Shown here: in pieces, positions 1 through 11,800 of the stretch | How positions within the stretch are numbered: the first letter of the stretch is position 1 | How the letters are laid out: every line of letters begins with the position of its first letter | Origin: Antedon bifida | Taxonomy: Eukaryota > Echinodermata > Crinoidea > Comatulida > Antedonidae | Assembly: GCA_963402885.1 (NCBI GenBank) | Contig: OY727095.1 | Span: 15,319,001 to 15,383,000, forward strand | DNA length: 64,000 nucleotides | Direction of reading: 5' to 3' | Program-made: the position numbers and the translations under genes | Notes under the pieces: generated by a model | What the model saw: only the letters and a program-made list of their open reading frames with translations | Told to the model about the DNA's origin: nothing | Database searches by the model: none

Positions 1-1470
1 CCTACCGGAATGGTATAGATAATATAGCTCAAATGAGAGAGTTGGAATATTTGTAAACATAAGTACAGTATTGCTAATTTTAACAAGAGTAGCCTATAGT
101 AAAAGGCCTGGTAGTATCAATTTGCATAGGGTCTACTACACTAGCTAGCTCAATTTTTAACTGGGCCAGATCGGCTAGGTCTCCTTCCTACTACCTGGTC
201 TACTTGCTTGATGCAGTATCCGCTTTTTTGGAGAGTATAAACTAGGCCTATTTTAGACCTACTTAGATGATTGGGACACCATACGTGCGGATGGCCTCAA
301 TATTTACAGCCGATTTTGTAGAATGTTTTAGGTTTAGATTGTTTAGGAGTTTGGTTGATAGAATGTATTTCACAATGATCGGGTGGTCGTCGTTTGACAG
401 GGGGAGAGAGATGTAAATTAGTTGACAAACATCATCATGACGTCGCGAGTTTGGAATCCACTGATGACGTGACTTTGTGAATATCTCATGAATATTAATG
501 AGCTTCCCTAAGCAGCTGAAAAACAGACTTTCCATGAATTTACCCTAAAATGTATATGAAATTTAATTTTTTTAATTTCTCGTTATTACTTCTTCATTCT
601 GACATGTCTATATTGTTATAATATTTTTTATTTAATAAATAAACGATATTTAAAAGCAATTTTAAACCCAGAATCCCCCTTTAAGAGCTTGGCAATTAAA
701 TAAAAAATGTTTTATATTTTCTATATAACCACTCTGACATATAGTGCAGTGGCCAGATATTTCTTTAGACATAAAATACATGGTAATATCAAGTTAAAAC
801 TTCTGTTTTATTTTCTCTTTCCACATTCCTATTCTATAATGAGTTTACTCTATTTTAACATACGATTACCATCACTGACAAAAGGTAGTTGGCATTAAGT
901 TTTATTTATTTTTAATAAATGTTATAGTGTACAGAAACGAATTTCTGATTTTAATTGACCAAATAAATTCATCGGTAGCGCCTCATAGTTGACTGTTGAA
1001 TAGTTTAATACACAAGAGACACGGATGAATGTGTTCGTTTCGTTGCTATAATGTTTATCAAACGCATTCGGTTCTGGAATACGACGGCGAGAAATTCAAC
1101 TTTAAACTTCAATTTTATCAGTTTCTGAAAGAATTAAGCTTTGAAATTTGCAATATACCCTTTGTTGTGGACTGTATACCAAGTATACTGTACTAGCCTT
1201 TTATTTTATACTGTACCTCACTTTAAGTAAGACAGGGATGATTTATGACAAGCCAACATTCCTAAGAACCCAAAGCTATGACCTTATAGATTATTACCAT
1301 GGAAACCTGCCCTCTCTCTTAGAAGATATGATAATTAGCTAAAGAAACCACACTTCACTTTACTGTTATAAAGGAAGAACACCTATTTTTATTATACGGA
1401 ATTTACATGATTGAAACAATGTTTAAAGGTTTTAGAAACAACAGAATTATATAGGATCCACAGTCAAGTG
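1..1470. other. Non-coding AT-rich stretch
   Basis: No convincing coding sequence is visible; the short open frames have no recognisable domain and no splice-site support. Around 440-690 the sequence is a dispersed repeat that reappears as its reverse complement near 44,640-44,890. Confidence 0.5.
440..690 (+). repeat. Dispersed repeat, inverted copy at 44,640-44,890
   Basis: Blocks such as 'gagcttccctaagcagct', 'ccatgaatttaccct' and 'tttaaacccagaatccccc' recur in reverse complement and in the same relative order near 44,640-44,890. The conserved order over about 250 bp suggests a MITE-like interspersed repeat. No transposase is visible. Confidence 0.55.
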
Positions 1471-1477
1471 AGTAATT

Positions 1478-4400
1478 AGGTGATCATTTAGAATAAAATG
1501 ATCACCTATTGTTATTGTATCAAATCTTTATTTAGTTATCCGCATTCAGCGGATAACTCCTTGTAACTGTCCTGTTTCATCATCTTTTTTTCTTCATCTT
1601 TCTTTCTGTCATTTTTGTGCAGAGCGTATCTCTAAAACGTGTAAAGTTAACATTTCATAACTTTGTCAACATATGGGCATTCACGTGAAGTTGTGCTTTT
1701 CTATTTTTGAATGATGTCAGAGTTGCGCAACATGACTTACGCGTGTTTTTATGAATTTCGCATATTTAACATAGATCGAAAACCATATAACAATTTATAT
1801 TGAAACTTAGCAAAAGTTTAATATATGTTTTGCGCTAACTTTTTGTGCCAAAAAAATGTCATGTTTTACAAAAAGTTACGCGCGCACGCGCGTTTAAAAT
1901 TTTAATATGCAAAAAAAAAATTTCTAATCAACTTTCTACGCGTTTCATGTCATTTTGAGCATGTCAAAAATTCCCACGTGCGCGCAATTTTTTACGCACG
2001 CGGTGCGCACGTAGCGTTAAAAACATAATTTTTTCGAATGATTTATGTTTTTCCAGCCTTTTCTAGTAATATTACCAAGTTTTAAACAATTTCGACTTAA
2101 AATTACGTCATACGAGCACGTAGAATTGGACAATTTTCGCACATTTTTGATGAAAAAGTTCAAAAATTCGTAAAAAGTATGCCTTTTTTTAAACAGTCGT
2201 AATTTCTAAACTGGACGGTCAACTTTTTGTGGATGACATATTCTTGAAGTTGATGAGTTGTAGATATCGGATCATGTATTAATATGGTTAACCGGACATT
2301 GTGACGTCATCGTATGGCCACGCGAATATAAAATATATGATTTTTGTATCTTTCGTCATAGCTCATCACATTTAATAGAGCGCATCTACACTTATCCGTT
2401 TTCCATTTTCACCCCGATTTTGATAGTGTCTAGGTCAATCAACTATCTTTCGCATGAGTTAAAAATATTTTAATTTTTATTACGTCATTATGTCTAAAAA
2501 CGTCAATAACGTGGGTCACTTATTTTCATCTTTACAGTAAATTTCAATCTGTTATAGCTCGTCAGAATAAAAAGTGATAATCATGATTAAAACGTTTCCT
2601 GGAAGCTATTGGATTGTAGATACGAATTCATGTGAACATTTTTCCAATCCGACGTTGTGACGTCATTACATGGCCAGTTTAATAAAAAAGTCGTATTTTC
2701 ATATTTTGTGTCATAGTTCATCACATTTAAAAGAGCGCGCATCTATATTTTACGTATCCAAATTTCTTCTTCACGTTAACATGTTGTTGCTGAGATAATA
2801 TCCTTCCGAAATTGCTATCTTAGTTTTTCATTTTGATACCGTCGCCATGTTAAAAATTGGAATAAATGGCGGGTCCCGTAATTTCACCTATTCTACACAC
2901 TGTATGTAATATATGTATAAAGATTTTACTGGTTATACTGACTGTAACGGAATGGTATAGCCCAAATCATTTATTTCCTACCTATTTCTATAATGTAGCA
3001 GGCCAAATAAGACTAGGTTCTGATTGGCTATTTTACTATTCGTGTAAAAACTACTCACTAAATTTTGGTAAACAACTTATCCAGGGACCTAGTAGGTCTC
3101 TGGCACTCTTCGTTTTGATATAAGGTAATAAATGCCATGATCTTTTTCTGTGTGCAATATTCCAACGTATGACGTGCGCGTGGCGCTTGTCGTGCGGATA
3201 ACTAACTCGTCAAAGTGACGAGTTACATGTCTAGTGTTATTATTGTTTCTGGGCACTATTTTGTGTAACAAATATCTAAAAAAGTTTAATGTCAATGATT
3301 ACCAAAATTTCACAATGTCTTTCAAATACTTTAACTTAGTCCTAATAAGCTTTTCAGCGTGATCACTCATCCGTGACGTCATTTATACGCCATTTTGTGA
3401 AATCACATTATCAATCATATCTCCATAATTCATTATCACATATTAATGAAATTTATTACACGTAAACTTCAGGTCAAGGGTAAAAATATTAGCAAGTAAA
3501 AACGCACGCGCACGTAGGGTCATGCGCGTAAAATCGCGCGTTCAAAATTTAAAAAGCTCAAAATTAAGTTTTAATCAATTTAGAGCATGAATTAGGCCAT
3601 TTGCGTGTTTCAAAAAATTACTGCGCAAAAATGCGTTTTTGAGCGCGCGATTCTTAAAAAGCGTAAAAATACGATTTTTTTGTAGAAATCGCATTCTACT
3701 CACCATCCTTAGTACATTCACCGAATTTGAGTTCGTTCCGACTTAAAATAACGCTATACGAGCATGTTAAAAATGACAAAATGCGCACATTAATTTCACA
3801 AAAGTTCTGAAAATGGTGAAAAATATGTCTTTTTTAAAATGAAAATAACTCTTCAGAATGGACGATGACCCCTAAATTTTTTAACTTATCCGGGAAGCCA
3901 TTGAGTTGTAGATATAAATGTATATACACATTAGACGTACAAAATGGTATTACGTCATCACATGGCCACTTGAATTTAAAAATTAGGTTTTTTTCTCTTT
4001 TGTCATAGATTATCACATTCAACTGAGCGCATCTCGGTTATTTTGCGCCCGATTTTCGCTCAATTTTTTGTATATGATTGCTCATTTAATTATCTTTCTC
4101 ATGAGTTGTCAACATTTTTATTTCGATGACGTCATCAAGCATAACAATTTGAATAACGTAGGTTGTGTAATTTCAGCTACACCATACATTTGAATATCTT
4201 ACAGCTCTTCCGAATTAAATGTGACCTTGATGATTATAATTTACTATGAAAGCTGATGAAATATAGATATTAATTCATATAAAAATTAAGCCTATCGGAT
4301 GTTGTGACGTTAACATATGGCCAGTTGAAGTGAAAAAGTAGTTTTTTCATATTTTTCGTCAAAGTTATACACATTTCAAAGAGCGCGCACAGCGCTTCTA

Positions 4401-4735
4401 CGTGCCAATTTTTTTTCCAAATCTTATATTTTTTTGCTCAATTAATTATCTTTCGAAATTGTCATCTTCGAGTTTATTTTGATAATTCCATCATACCAAA
4501 AAATTAGAACATGATGTGTGTCCCGTAATTTCACCTATGCTACACTGTATATAGATACATTATATACAGTACATATTGTATATGGCATATAATAGGCACA
4601 ACTCAGCACTATTTAAGCGTATAATAGGATGGCATACATCAACATTTTCTGATCGTATGTTAATGTACGTGCATGTAAAATAAAAATTAATTTCAGTAAA
4701 ATGATAAAAATGATCACCTATAGGCCTACATTTTT
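1478..4735 (+). mobile_element. Hairpin-ended non-autonomous element, two diverged tandem units
   Basis: The left end is a perfect hairpin (1,478-1,507, arms aggtgatcattt), followed by a second perfect hairpin (1,534-1,558, arms agttatccgc). A third hairpin, arms aactcgtca, lies at 3,204-3,224. The stretch 3,230-4,735 closely matches 23,850-25,320. The stretch 1,640-2,920 is a diverged version of the same unit: the same order of GC-rich 'cgcacgcgc' blocks, 'cgacttaaaat', 'gacgtcat...tggcca' and 'cccgtaatttcaccta'. No coding capacity is visible. The copies probably spread by proteins supplied in trans, but the superfamily is not recognised. Confidence 0.6.
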
Positions 4736-5169
4736 TTTTCTCTTTTGTCATAAGTAATCACATTCAACAGAGCGCATCGCGATTATCTGTTCCTGATTTA
4801 TCTTAAACTTAAATATCTGTTTTTCAACCAATTATGTTTTTCATGAGTTGCCACGATTTTCATTTTCCTGACGACATCACGCCGAAAAATGTTAAAAACG
4901 TGGGTCGCGTAATATTGATTAACAGCACCTTTAATTCCCTGATGATGGTACCTGAAAAGCTTGATGACGCCCTCATCGTCGCCCTCATCCTTCTCTCTCT
5001 CTCTCCACCCCCGCACACACGTGTGATGTACAGCATGCAAAAAAAAATGGAAGACAAAGAAACGCCTTTAACAGTACTCTCTTGCATATTTGTTTTCATT
5101 GGTAACAAAGAACACAGCTAATTTTTGTTGGACAGGTGCAAGAAGCCATTTTATTGTGAGTTTCAGGAA

Positions 5170-6510
5170 TAATTAAGATTTAAGTTATAATTATTTATAC
5201 AGTATTATACCGTCTGCAGCTAGCCTAGGCATAGGCATAGCCCTCTAACTTGTAGATGGGTGTCTGTATCACATGTGACATCAACCATGTGAGGAGCCGA
5301 CGAGTCCAGTAGGCCTAGCTAGGCCTAATCTTGTGCGGTTAGAAATTACAGAATACATAATAATAACAATAATAAATAGATTACATGAATATTACTAATT
5401 TTTGTACTTGGAAATACGATAAATTGAAGAACCTTGAACTGTAGACGTGAGAATTAATTAACTCTTATTTTCGTTATCTTATTGCCGTTTTCTGTCCGTT
5501 TTGTTCAGAAACTTGTTGTTGTTGTTGTTAGTTGTGTTTTGTTCCGTATAAAGCAGCAGCCTAGCTAGGCCACTGATCTCTATAGTAATCCAATATTAGG
5601 GACTGTAGTAGTAGGATATATTGTGCTGGCCTATATTAGCTAGGCCTTAGCCTTTACTTTAGGCTAGGTACAATAATAATAATATGAATCAGTCATGTGT
5701 TATGAATTAATTGCATTACTTATTTTTTTTGTGTTACACGAGCTTGTTTATGAAATGATTTCATGTTTACACATCAAAGTCAATTAGTAGCATAACTGTT
5801 AACTAAAAAACACCCCTTTTTATAGCTTTATCTATTTTATATTTTTATTTATCTCATCATTATCATACTGTAAGTTATAGGTATGGTTGTGTATGACAGT
5901 AATTTTGATGAACAATAACAATATTTAATTCTCTTTGTCTAGAAAAAAAACATTGTTACTAAATTTGAACACACATAAACCTTCAACCAAATAAAATCAA
6001 ACACGTGTTGCTACATTGTCCAGTTATAGTCTGGTAAGTATCTGGAAGAACCTTCAATTTATATAGATCTCCTCTGTTGTAAGCTTGTTCATCATTCTCC
6101 AATCGTTGGTTATGTTTGTACATGACACTGTATTATTATGGAATTATATACGGTGATTTCCAAAAGCAAATTAGTCTTTACTACAGTCTCTAATACAGTA
6201 GATATTTTAATAGTGCCAGTAAATGGCATTGTAAAGTTGATATTAACATTTCAAATGCCCTTTACAAAAAGCCTGTTGCTACAGTATAAAAGCTAATCCT
6301 ATAAGGCAGCCCACTGCCCATGTCTACAGAGCCATATATTGAAAGAGTTACAACAACAATTGTGTTCACAGATTTAGAGTGCAGAGTATGGAGTTAAATC
6401 ATCTGTTATAAAAATAACATTCAAAAGGCTTTAACTACTGAATTTAATATCAAAACAATCTATTTGTTTTTAAGGTTTTTGTTAAAATGATAACAAAATT
6501 ATTAAGTTAC
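5170..6510. other. Non-coding stretch upstream of Helitron gene
   Basis: No supported gene. The stretch is rich in 'aggcctag' words around 5,220-5,340 and 5,560-5,670. A consensus splice donor (ctg|gtaagta, GT at 6,034) resembles two donors further downstream, so part of it may be 5' untranslated exon of the Helitron gene. Confidence 0.4.
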
Positions 6511-6519
6511 TGAACAAAC

Positions 6520-7922
6520 AAAATGTAAAAACAATGCATTAATTACAGAGAATCGCTATCCAAAGTAAACACACGCGTAAAGCGTGTATGGAGCGCGCAA
6601 TATTTTGGACACAAAAATGGCTTCTAATCCATTCAACTCAACTCTGCTGTATTGAATTGATTTGATATTTTACTGTATAATTAAATATTATAAATAAATG
6701 TGACCAATAAATATATGTGACCCATTTTTTTTTAATAGAGAAATCTATCGCTGACAAAATCAATTGCCAGCAACTGCAAAAAAATTGGACAAAAAGTGAC
6801 GTGTTTCTATATCCTCCAGTTATCTTATGGTAAGTATTTGAAACAATCATGTCATATAAGATCATTAATGACTTCTAATATTTAAACAACAACAAATGTC
6901 AAGATCTTTTAAACAATAATTTGTGTTAAGACTTCTTTTCGATTTGATAAGAGGGACAATTATTTGTAATAATGTAATATTTGTAATATGTATAATATAA
7001 TTTATCCCCAAATTACTAGCATTAACTAAAACTAGTTCGAGAACCTTATTTATAATTTCCTTCATCCATAAGACTATCTACGTCATCATTTTCTTTTTTA
7101 AAGTCAAATATTGTGCATGACACATTTGTTATACACACGTTAACAATTGATAACGATTCAACTAAAGCTGTATGAGACTCTTGATATTCATTACTATATA
7201 TATACAGATATACTATTTTTTAAAAAATGTAAAAATTTCAACAAAATGTAAAAACAATGCATTAACTACAGATAATCGCTATCCAAAGTAAACACATGCA
7301 TAAAGCGTGTATGGAGCGCGCAATATTTTGGACACAAAAATGGCTTCTAATCCATTCAACTCAACTCTGCTGTATTGAATTGATTTGATATTTTACTGTA
7401 TAATTAAATATTATAAATATATGTGACTAATAAATATATGTGACCCTTTTTTTTTTTAATAGAAAAATCTATCGCTGACAAAATCAATTGCCGGCAACTG
7501 CAAAAAAATTGGACAAAAAGTTACGTGTTTTTATATCCTCCAGTTATCTTCTGGTAAGTATCTGAAACAATCATGTCATATAAGATCATTAATGACTTCT
7601 AATATTTAAACAACAACCAATAATTTGTGTTAAGACTTCTTTTCGATTTGATAAGAGGGACAATTATTTGTAATAATATAATATTTGTAATATGTATAAT
7701 ATAATTTATTCCCAAATTACTAGCATTAACTAAAATTAGTTTCAGAACCTTATTTATAACTTCCTTCATTCTTAAGACTATCTACGTCATTATTTTTTTT
7801 TTTAAGTCAAATATTGTGCATGACACATTTGTTATACACACGTTAACAATTGATAACGATGCAACTAAAACTGTATGAGACTCTTGATATTCATTACTAT
7901 ATATATACAAATATACTATTTA
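6520..7922 (+). repeat. ~720-bp tandem duplication upstream of Helitron ORF
   Basis: The segments 6,520-7,220 and 7,243-7,922 are near-identical direct copies with an offset of about 723 bp. Both contain 'tatggagcgcgcaatatttt' and 'gacaaaatcaattgcc' and carry a good splice donor (GT at 6,831 and 7,554). A weaker relative of the donor region lies at about 6,000-6,050. The duplication places several alternative 5' exons or promoters before one acceptor. Confidence 0.75.
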
Positions 7923-7959
7923 AACATCTCATAATCTTATTTATTGTAAAAGTAAATTT

Positions 7960-7980
7960 CATATTTCTTCTCTTCGCAGA
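7960..7980 (+). promoter_or_regulatory. Candidate 3' splice site of a 5'-UTR intron
   Basis: A pyrimidine tract followed by 'cttctcttcgcag' ends at 7,979. Paired with any of the three upstream gtaagt donors (GT at 6,034, 6,831 or 7,554) it would define an intron in the 5' leader of the transposase gene. RNA evidence is not available here. Confidence 0.45.
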
Positions 7981-8004
7981 TTGTAAAAGTGTCAGAAGAT
8001 ATTC

Positions 8005-8593
8005 TGGAGAAAAGTCTGTTTGTTGACAACTCACGACAATAGGCCTTAGCTAGCCCCTTACGCTAGTTGGTGAGTCAAGCGGAGTTGTGACGACAGCAGA
8101 GGTAAAAAAGTCTGTTTATGAGCAACTCGGACAACAAGCCACTAGAACTTAGACACTAGTTGGTGAGTCAAAGAGGAGTTGACATAGATAGCAAAGAAAA
8201 AACTCTGTTTATTGGCTACTCACGGCATCAGCCTCTAGAAACTTAGAGCTATTGGTGAGCCGAAGAAGAGTAGTGATAGATAGCCAGAATAAAGTCTGTT
8301 TATTGGCAACTCAAGGCAATAGCCTCTAGATTTTTGAACTAGTTGGTGAGTCAAAGAAGAGTTGTGATAGGCAGCCAGAACAATTTGAAAACTTTGAATA
8401 CTTGAAACTTTGAATACTTGAAACTTTGGAAGAATTGAAAAGAGAAAAATTTGAAGAACTAATAAATATTAACAGATTAACCCATTTTATTACAGAACTA
8501 CACTGATTAAAAAAAGGAACAAAAATAAAAACTTATTTAAACTAGCATTTTAGTTATTGCTGAGTCAAAGGAGAGTTGAAATAGACGGCCAAA
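8005..8593 (+). repeat. ~92-bp tandem repeats in transposase leader
   Basis: Four consecutive degenerate units start near 8,009, 8,104, 8,197 and 8,291; a partial unit lies near 8,543-8,593. Each unit has 'aaagtctgttta', an 'actcacggcaatagcctctag'-like middle, 'ttggtgagtcaaag' and 'gagttgtgata'. The end of each unit is better conserved than its middle. The repeats lie between the candidate acceptor and the ORF start. They could be leader, promoter or transposase-binding repeats; the sequence alone does not say which. Confidence 0.7.
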
Positions 8594-8840
8594 AGGATTT
8601 TGAAAAAGAATTTAGAGAATGTATGAGAATTAAACAAATCAATATACAAACACATTTTTTACATAGTTACTGCAGCGATTTTAAAGTAACTGATAATTTA
8701 AATTGAGAAACAGAAATAAAAGCTTATTTAAACTTGAATTGTATTGTACGATAAATTATTTATATAAATATTGAACAAATTGAATTAAAAATAATAACAC
8801 TAAGATCAATAAAATAAAAGAGAAGTTTACTATTACCAAC

Positions 8841-11800
8841 ATGACGGACAAGATAATAAAGATGCACGGTGGTGGTGGTAAAAATCAACCTAGAAAGAAA
8901 GGTCGTTTTGTTAAAAGTAAAACTAAAAATAACAATACACACTTGCATAAAATTAATGAACAAACTGAAGAAAAGAAAATGAACATCACAAATGAGAAGA
9001 CAACTGTAGTTACAGATGAAAACACTGATAATCAAATAAATACTGTTTATCCTGATCAATATACAAATTGTCAAACATCTAATAAAACTAATAAAAGTAT
9101 CTCAAAAAATAACTTGTGTGAGGTAGAAATAGGGATGGGAATAAATGATGGTATTATAGCACGTGGCAGTTATCATCAAGGTGATTTCAGATTTCGAGAA
9201 CTTGCAGGTAAACAATGCGTATCTAATGCTCTTGTAGCTATGCTTTACTGTAATATAAAAGATGGAAATGAATTCAAAACTTGTGATCTCGATGAAATGT
9301 TATTACTTGGCAGTGAATTGTATTACTTCATTCAAAAAGATTCATCAATGAATGAAGAATTGTTAATGGTGTCCGAACTACCAAACGAACTTCATATTTT
9401 AAATAACTCGTTTGAAATCAATTACAGTGAAGGACTTTATGGCACATTAGAAGGAAGTGATGAAGATGCATTGTTGTATGGAGCAAAGTCATTAGGACAA
9501 GTCTTAGAATATGAATTATGCAAATATGATGCATGTTTTATGACTTTTAATGGAAGTACTTTTGCTATAATTAAGCGTCCTACTGGGTACTTTATATTCG
9601 ATTCACATTCAAGAAATAATGAAGGTGTGCTTACAGAAAATGGACGTAGTGTGTTGCTGTACTTTTCATCTTGGCAAGGTATACATAAACACTGTTTAAC
9701 ATTAGCAAAATCAATGAATTTCCCCTTACATACTACTCAGTTTGAATTAACAGGAACAAGTGTAACTTTAAAAATCAACAAAGATGAAAATAGTGAATAT
9801 GATGTACATATAAATGCGTCACAAGCAACAAACTCCTCTCAACACAACACAGGTGTTGATAATTTATTTGATGATATAGTCATTGATATTGAAAGCCATA
9901 TTGACAAAAATGAATCATTTGAGGCTAACAAATATTCAAATGCACCTACATTAGATGACAGTGAAATTATATACGTTTCAACTGAAATAATAACAGAAAG
10001 ATCTGATAAGTATTTTAAATACCTACCATTAAAAGTAAATTGTAAAGAATTGTTGTGTCATAAATTAGGTATTGATTACGAGGGCTCAAATTATGATACA
10101 TCTTTTGAACATGACAATGAACTTGAATATATTACAAAACCTACTGCTATTAAGAAAATAACTGGTGATGGAAATTGTTTTTACAGGACAATTGCGTATT
10201 TAATTAGTGGGACCGAAAGAAATCATTCAATGTTCAGAAAAGCGAATATAAAACACATGTTGGAAACTAATGATCGGTTCAAATGTACATTAGACACACA
10301 GAGATATAAAAGTGTAAAACAGTATGTACTTACGAATAAATTGATGAATTCCGGTACATGGGCTTGTGACACTGATATTATTTCGATGGCAAACATGTTG
10401 GACCTTGACATATATGCATACAATGACCAAACAGAACAATGGCAAATATTTTCTGCAAAAAAGCCAGGCTACTATAACGAAATTACAACGGAAAGAGGTA
10501 TATATATACTGTACACTGGAGGTAATCATTTTGAGGCAATTACAGCAGCTTCCACAATTAGTGATTCAAATGATGATAAACAACCAAAAGCATTCTCTGT
10601 AAACAACCATTCAAAATCTAAAGTGTTAATAGACGAAAATGCTGATAAAAAAACTAAAAAAAGAAAGTCGACAACTTATGAAGAAACTGAAAATTCACAA
10701 AATGAGACATTTGAATCAAATTCAAAAAAAATTAAAACCACATGGATTGATGATATTGGTAATACAAATAATGGAAAAGCACCAACAACTAAAAAAAGAA
10801 ACAGAAAACAAAGTGATGTTGTAAAACGACAACTTAATAAAGGAAAAATGAAAGCAAAACGTCTAGAAAAGCAATGTCAAAATAAACAAAACAAAAAGAC
10901 TGACAACAAAAAAACATCACGTAATGACAAAAACGCAAAAGCAATGAAAAAGAAATATCAAACTGATATTAACTACAAATTAAAAAAACAATGTAAAGCA
11001 AAAAGAGCACGAGTAGACAAATATCAAAATAATCCAGATTTCAAAGAAAAAACCAAAACAGATCAAAGAAAAAAATATCAAAATAATCAAAATTTTAAGA
11101 ATAAAACCAAAGCAGATCAAAGAAAAAAATATCAAAATATTCCAGATTTTAAGGAAAAAACCAAAACAGATAAAAGAAACAAATACCAAAATAATCCAGA
11201 TTTCAAGGAAATAACCAAAACTGATCAAAGAAATAAATATCAAAATAATCTAGATTTCAGACAGAAATTCAAACAAAACATGAAAAACATATCAAAACAG
11301 AAATATCAAAATATTCCACAATATAGGCAGAAAGTACTAGACAAAAATTTACAAAAAAGACAATGTGAAAAAGTAAAGAAGAAGGCAATTGAATGTGTAA
11401 TAAAGAACTTCAGAACATCAATATCTCGTGGCCCTGAATATGTTTGTTGTGTGTGTTTAAAACTTCTATTTGATAATCAAGTTATGAAATGCATAAAGAC
11501 AAAGTATGACATTCAATCATGCATCAACGAAAGCTATTTACATACTTGTAACAGTGAATGTAATAATGAATGTGAAATTGCTATGTCTTCTAGGCACTGT
11601 CTATGGATATGTTACACATGTCATAGAAAATTGATAAAGGCAGAGATTCCATCAGAAGCCCATACAAACAATTTGAAATTGCAAAATATTCCAGATGAAC
11701 TTGAAACATTGAACAATTTGGAACAGCATTTGATTGCAATAAATATTCCTTTCATGAAAATAATGCATTTACCAAAAGGTGGTCAGCATGGAATACATGG

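Noticed and set aside
4798..5121. Overlapping 80-95-residue ORFs on both strands at 4,798-5,121
   Set aside because: Low-complexity 'ctctctctcc' sequence at an element edge; no splice sites, domain or conservation between the element copies.
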